NCBI GenBank assembly: GCA_011043375.1
Contig: DQYP01000184.1
Coordinates: 1-5,818, forward strand
Source: Thermotogaceae bacterium
GTDB taxonomy: Bacteria; Thermotogota; Thermotogae; B21-G9; HyVt-16
Reading direction: 5' to 3'
Length of the DNA stretch: 5,818 nucleotides
Shown: one piece after another, positions 5,641-5,818 of the stretch
How the letters are laid out: each line of letters begins with the position of its first letter
Numbering within the stretch: the first letter of the stretch is position 1
Translations under genes and position numbers: made by a program
The notes under the pieces: model-generated
Databases searched by the model: none
What the model saw: only the letters and a program-made list of their open reading frames with translations
What the model was told of the DNA's origin: nothing

Positions 5641-5818
5641 TTCAGTGCTTGTGCGTTATGGCCAAAAAATAAAATGAGCAGGGCAGGAAGATCTATCAGG
5701 CTGGCTTTCGACTCGGCGCCCCTCAGGAGGGAATCAAAAGAAATTGTGTATGCAGGTAAGGTATTTCATTGACAGTTTGAAAATATAAGTGTTTTGTATG
5801 TGGATATATAGCTTGATC
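5641..5818. other. Downstream segment without a convincing gene
   Basis: The longest ATG frame noticed is 5674-5772 (+), 32 codons, beginning MSRAGRSIRLAFD and ending in TGA. It has no Shine-Dalgarno and no recognised motif, so I do not call it a gene. A neighbouring frame reading KKLCMQVRYFIDSLKI ends around 5786. The stretch from about 5675 to 5740 is visibly richer in G and C than its surroundings and contains CCCT-CAGG-AGGG, a 4-bp stem without a T-tract. It may be the edge of another element continuing past the window. Confidence 0.25.

Noticed and set aside
5674..5772. 32-codon ORF starting MSRAGRSIRL
   Set aside because: No ribosome binding site, no motif, and a length expected by chance.

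Overview
The window is AT-rich, with long A/T runs and a multi-PAS/GAF hybrid histidine kinase. Its GAF and PAS sequences have the style common in environmental Bacteroidota. That placement is an inference from sequence style; there is no rRNA or other marker here. All Trp codons in the kinase are TGG and no tRNA or rRNA gene was recognised.

Layout. Positions 1-123 hold an unassigned tail. Positions 124-250 hold a two-tier palindromic repeat with attC-like geometry. Next comes cheD (265-786, +), a chemoreceptor glutamine deamidase with its catalytic Cys and His intact. Its last codons have been replaced by an IS4-family insertion sequence (about 767-2059) inserted in the opposite orientation. 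The IS transposase (772-1944, -) carries one in-frame Trp-to-TGA stop and is otherwise in frame. Beyond the IS lie the displaced original cheD 3' end (2067-2093), a strong ribosome binding site, and a 1135-residue soluble hybrid histidine kinase (2108-5515, +). A second palindromic repeat of nearly the same size and architecture begins at the kinase stop codon (5510-5640). The last 178 bases have no convincing gene.

Removing the IS and one copy of the 8-bp direct repeat CACTAGTG rebuilds an uninterrupted 175-codon cheD. It ends 14 nt upstream of the kinase start, so the ancestral arrangement was a tight cheD-kinase operon. No chemoreceptor, CheA, CheR, CheB or CheC is visible. The kinase itself begins with a Gln-rich coiled coil of eight heptads, and several of these match the Glx-Glx-x-x-Ala-Ser/Thr pattern of chemoreceptor adaptation sites. 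The main hypothesis is that this CheD deamidates glutamines in its partner kinase and tunes a PAS/GAF phosphorelay instead of a chemoreceptor array. A second hypothesis is that the two matching palindromes mark the gene pair as a mobile or repeat-bounded unit. Both rest on sequence reading alone.
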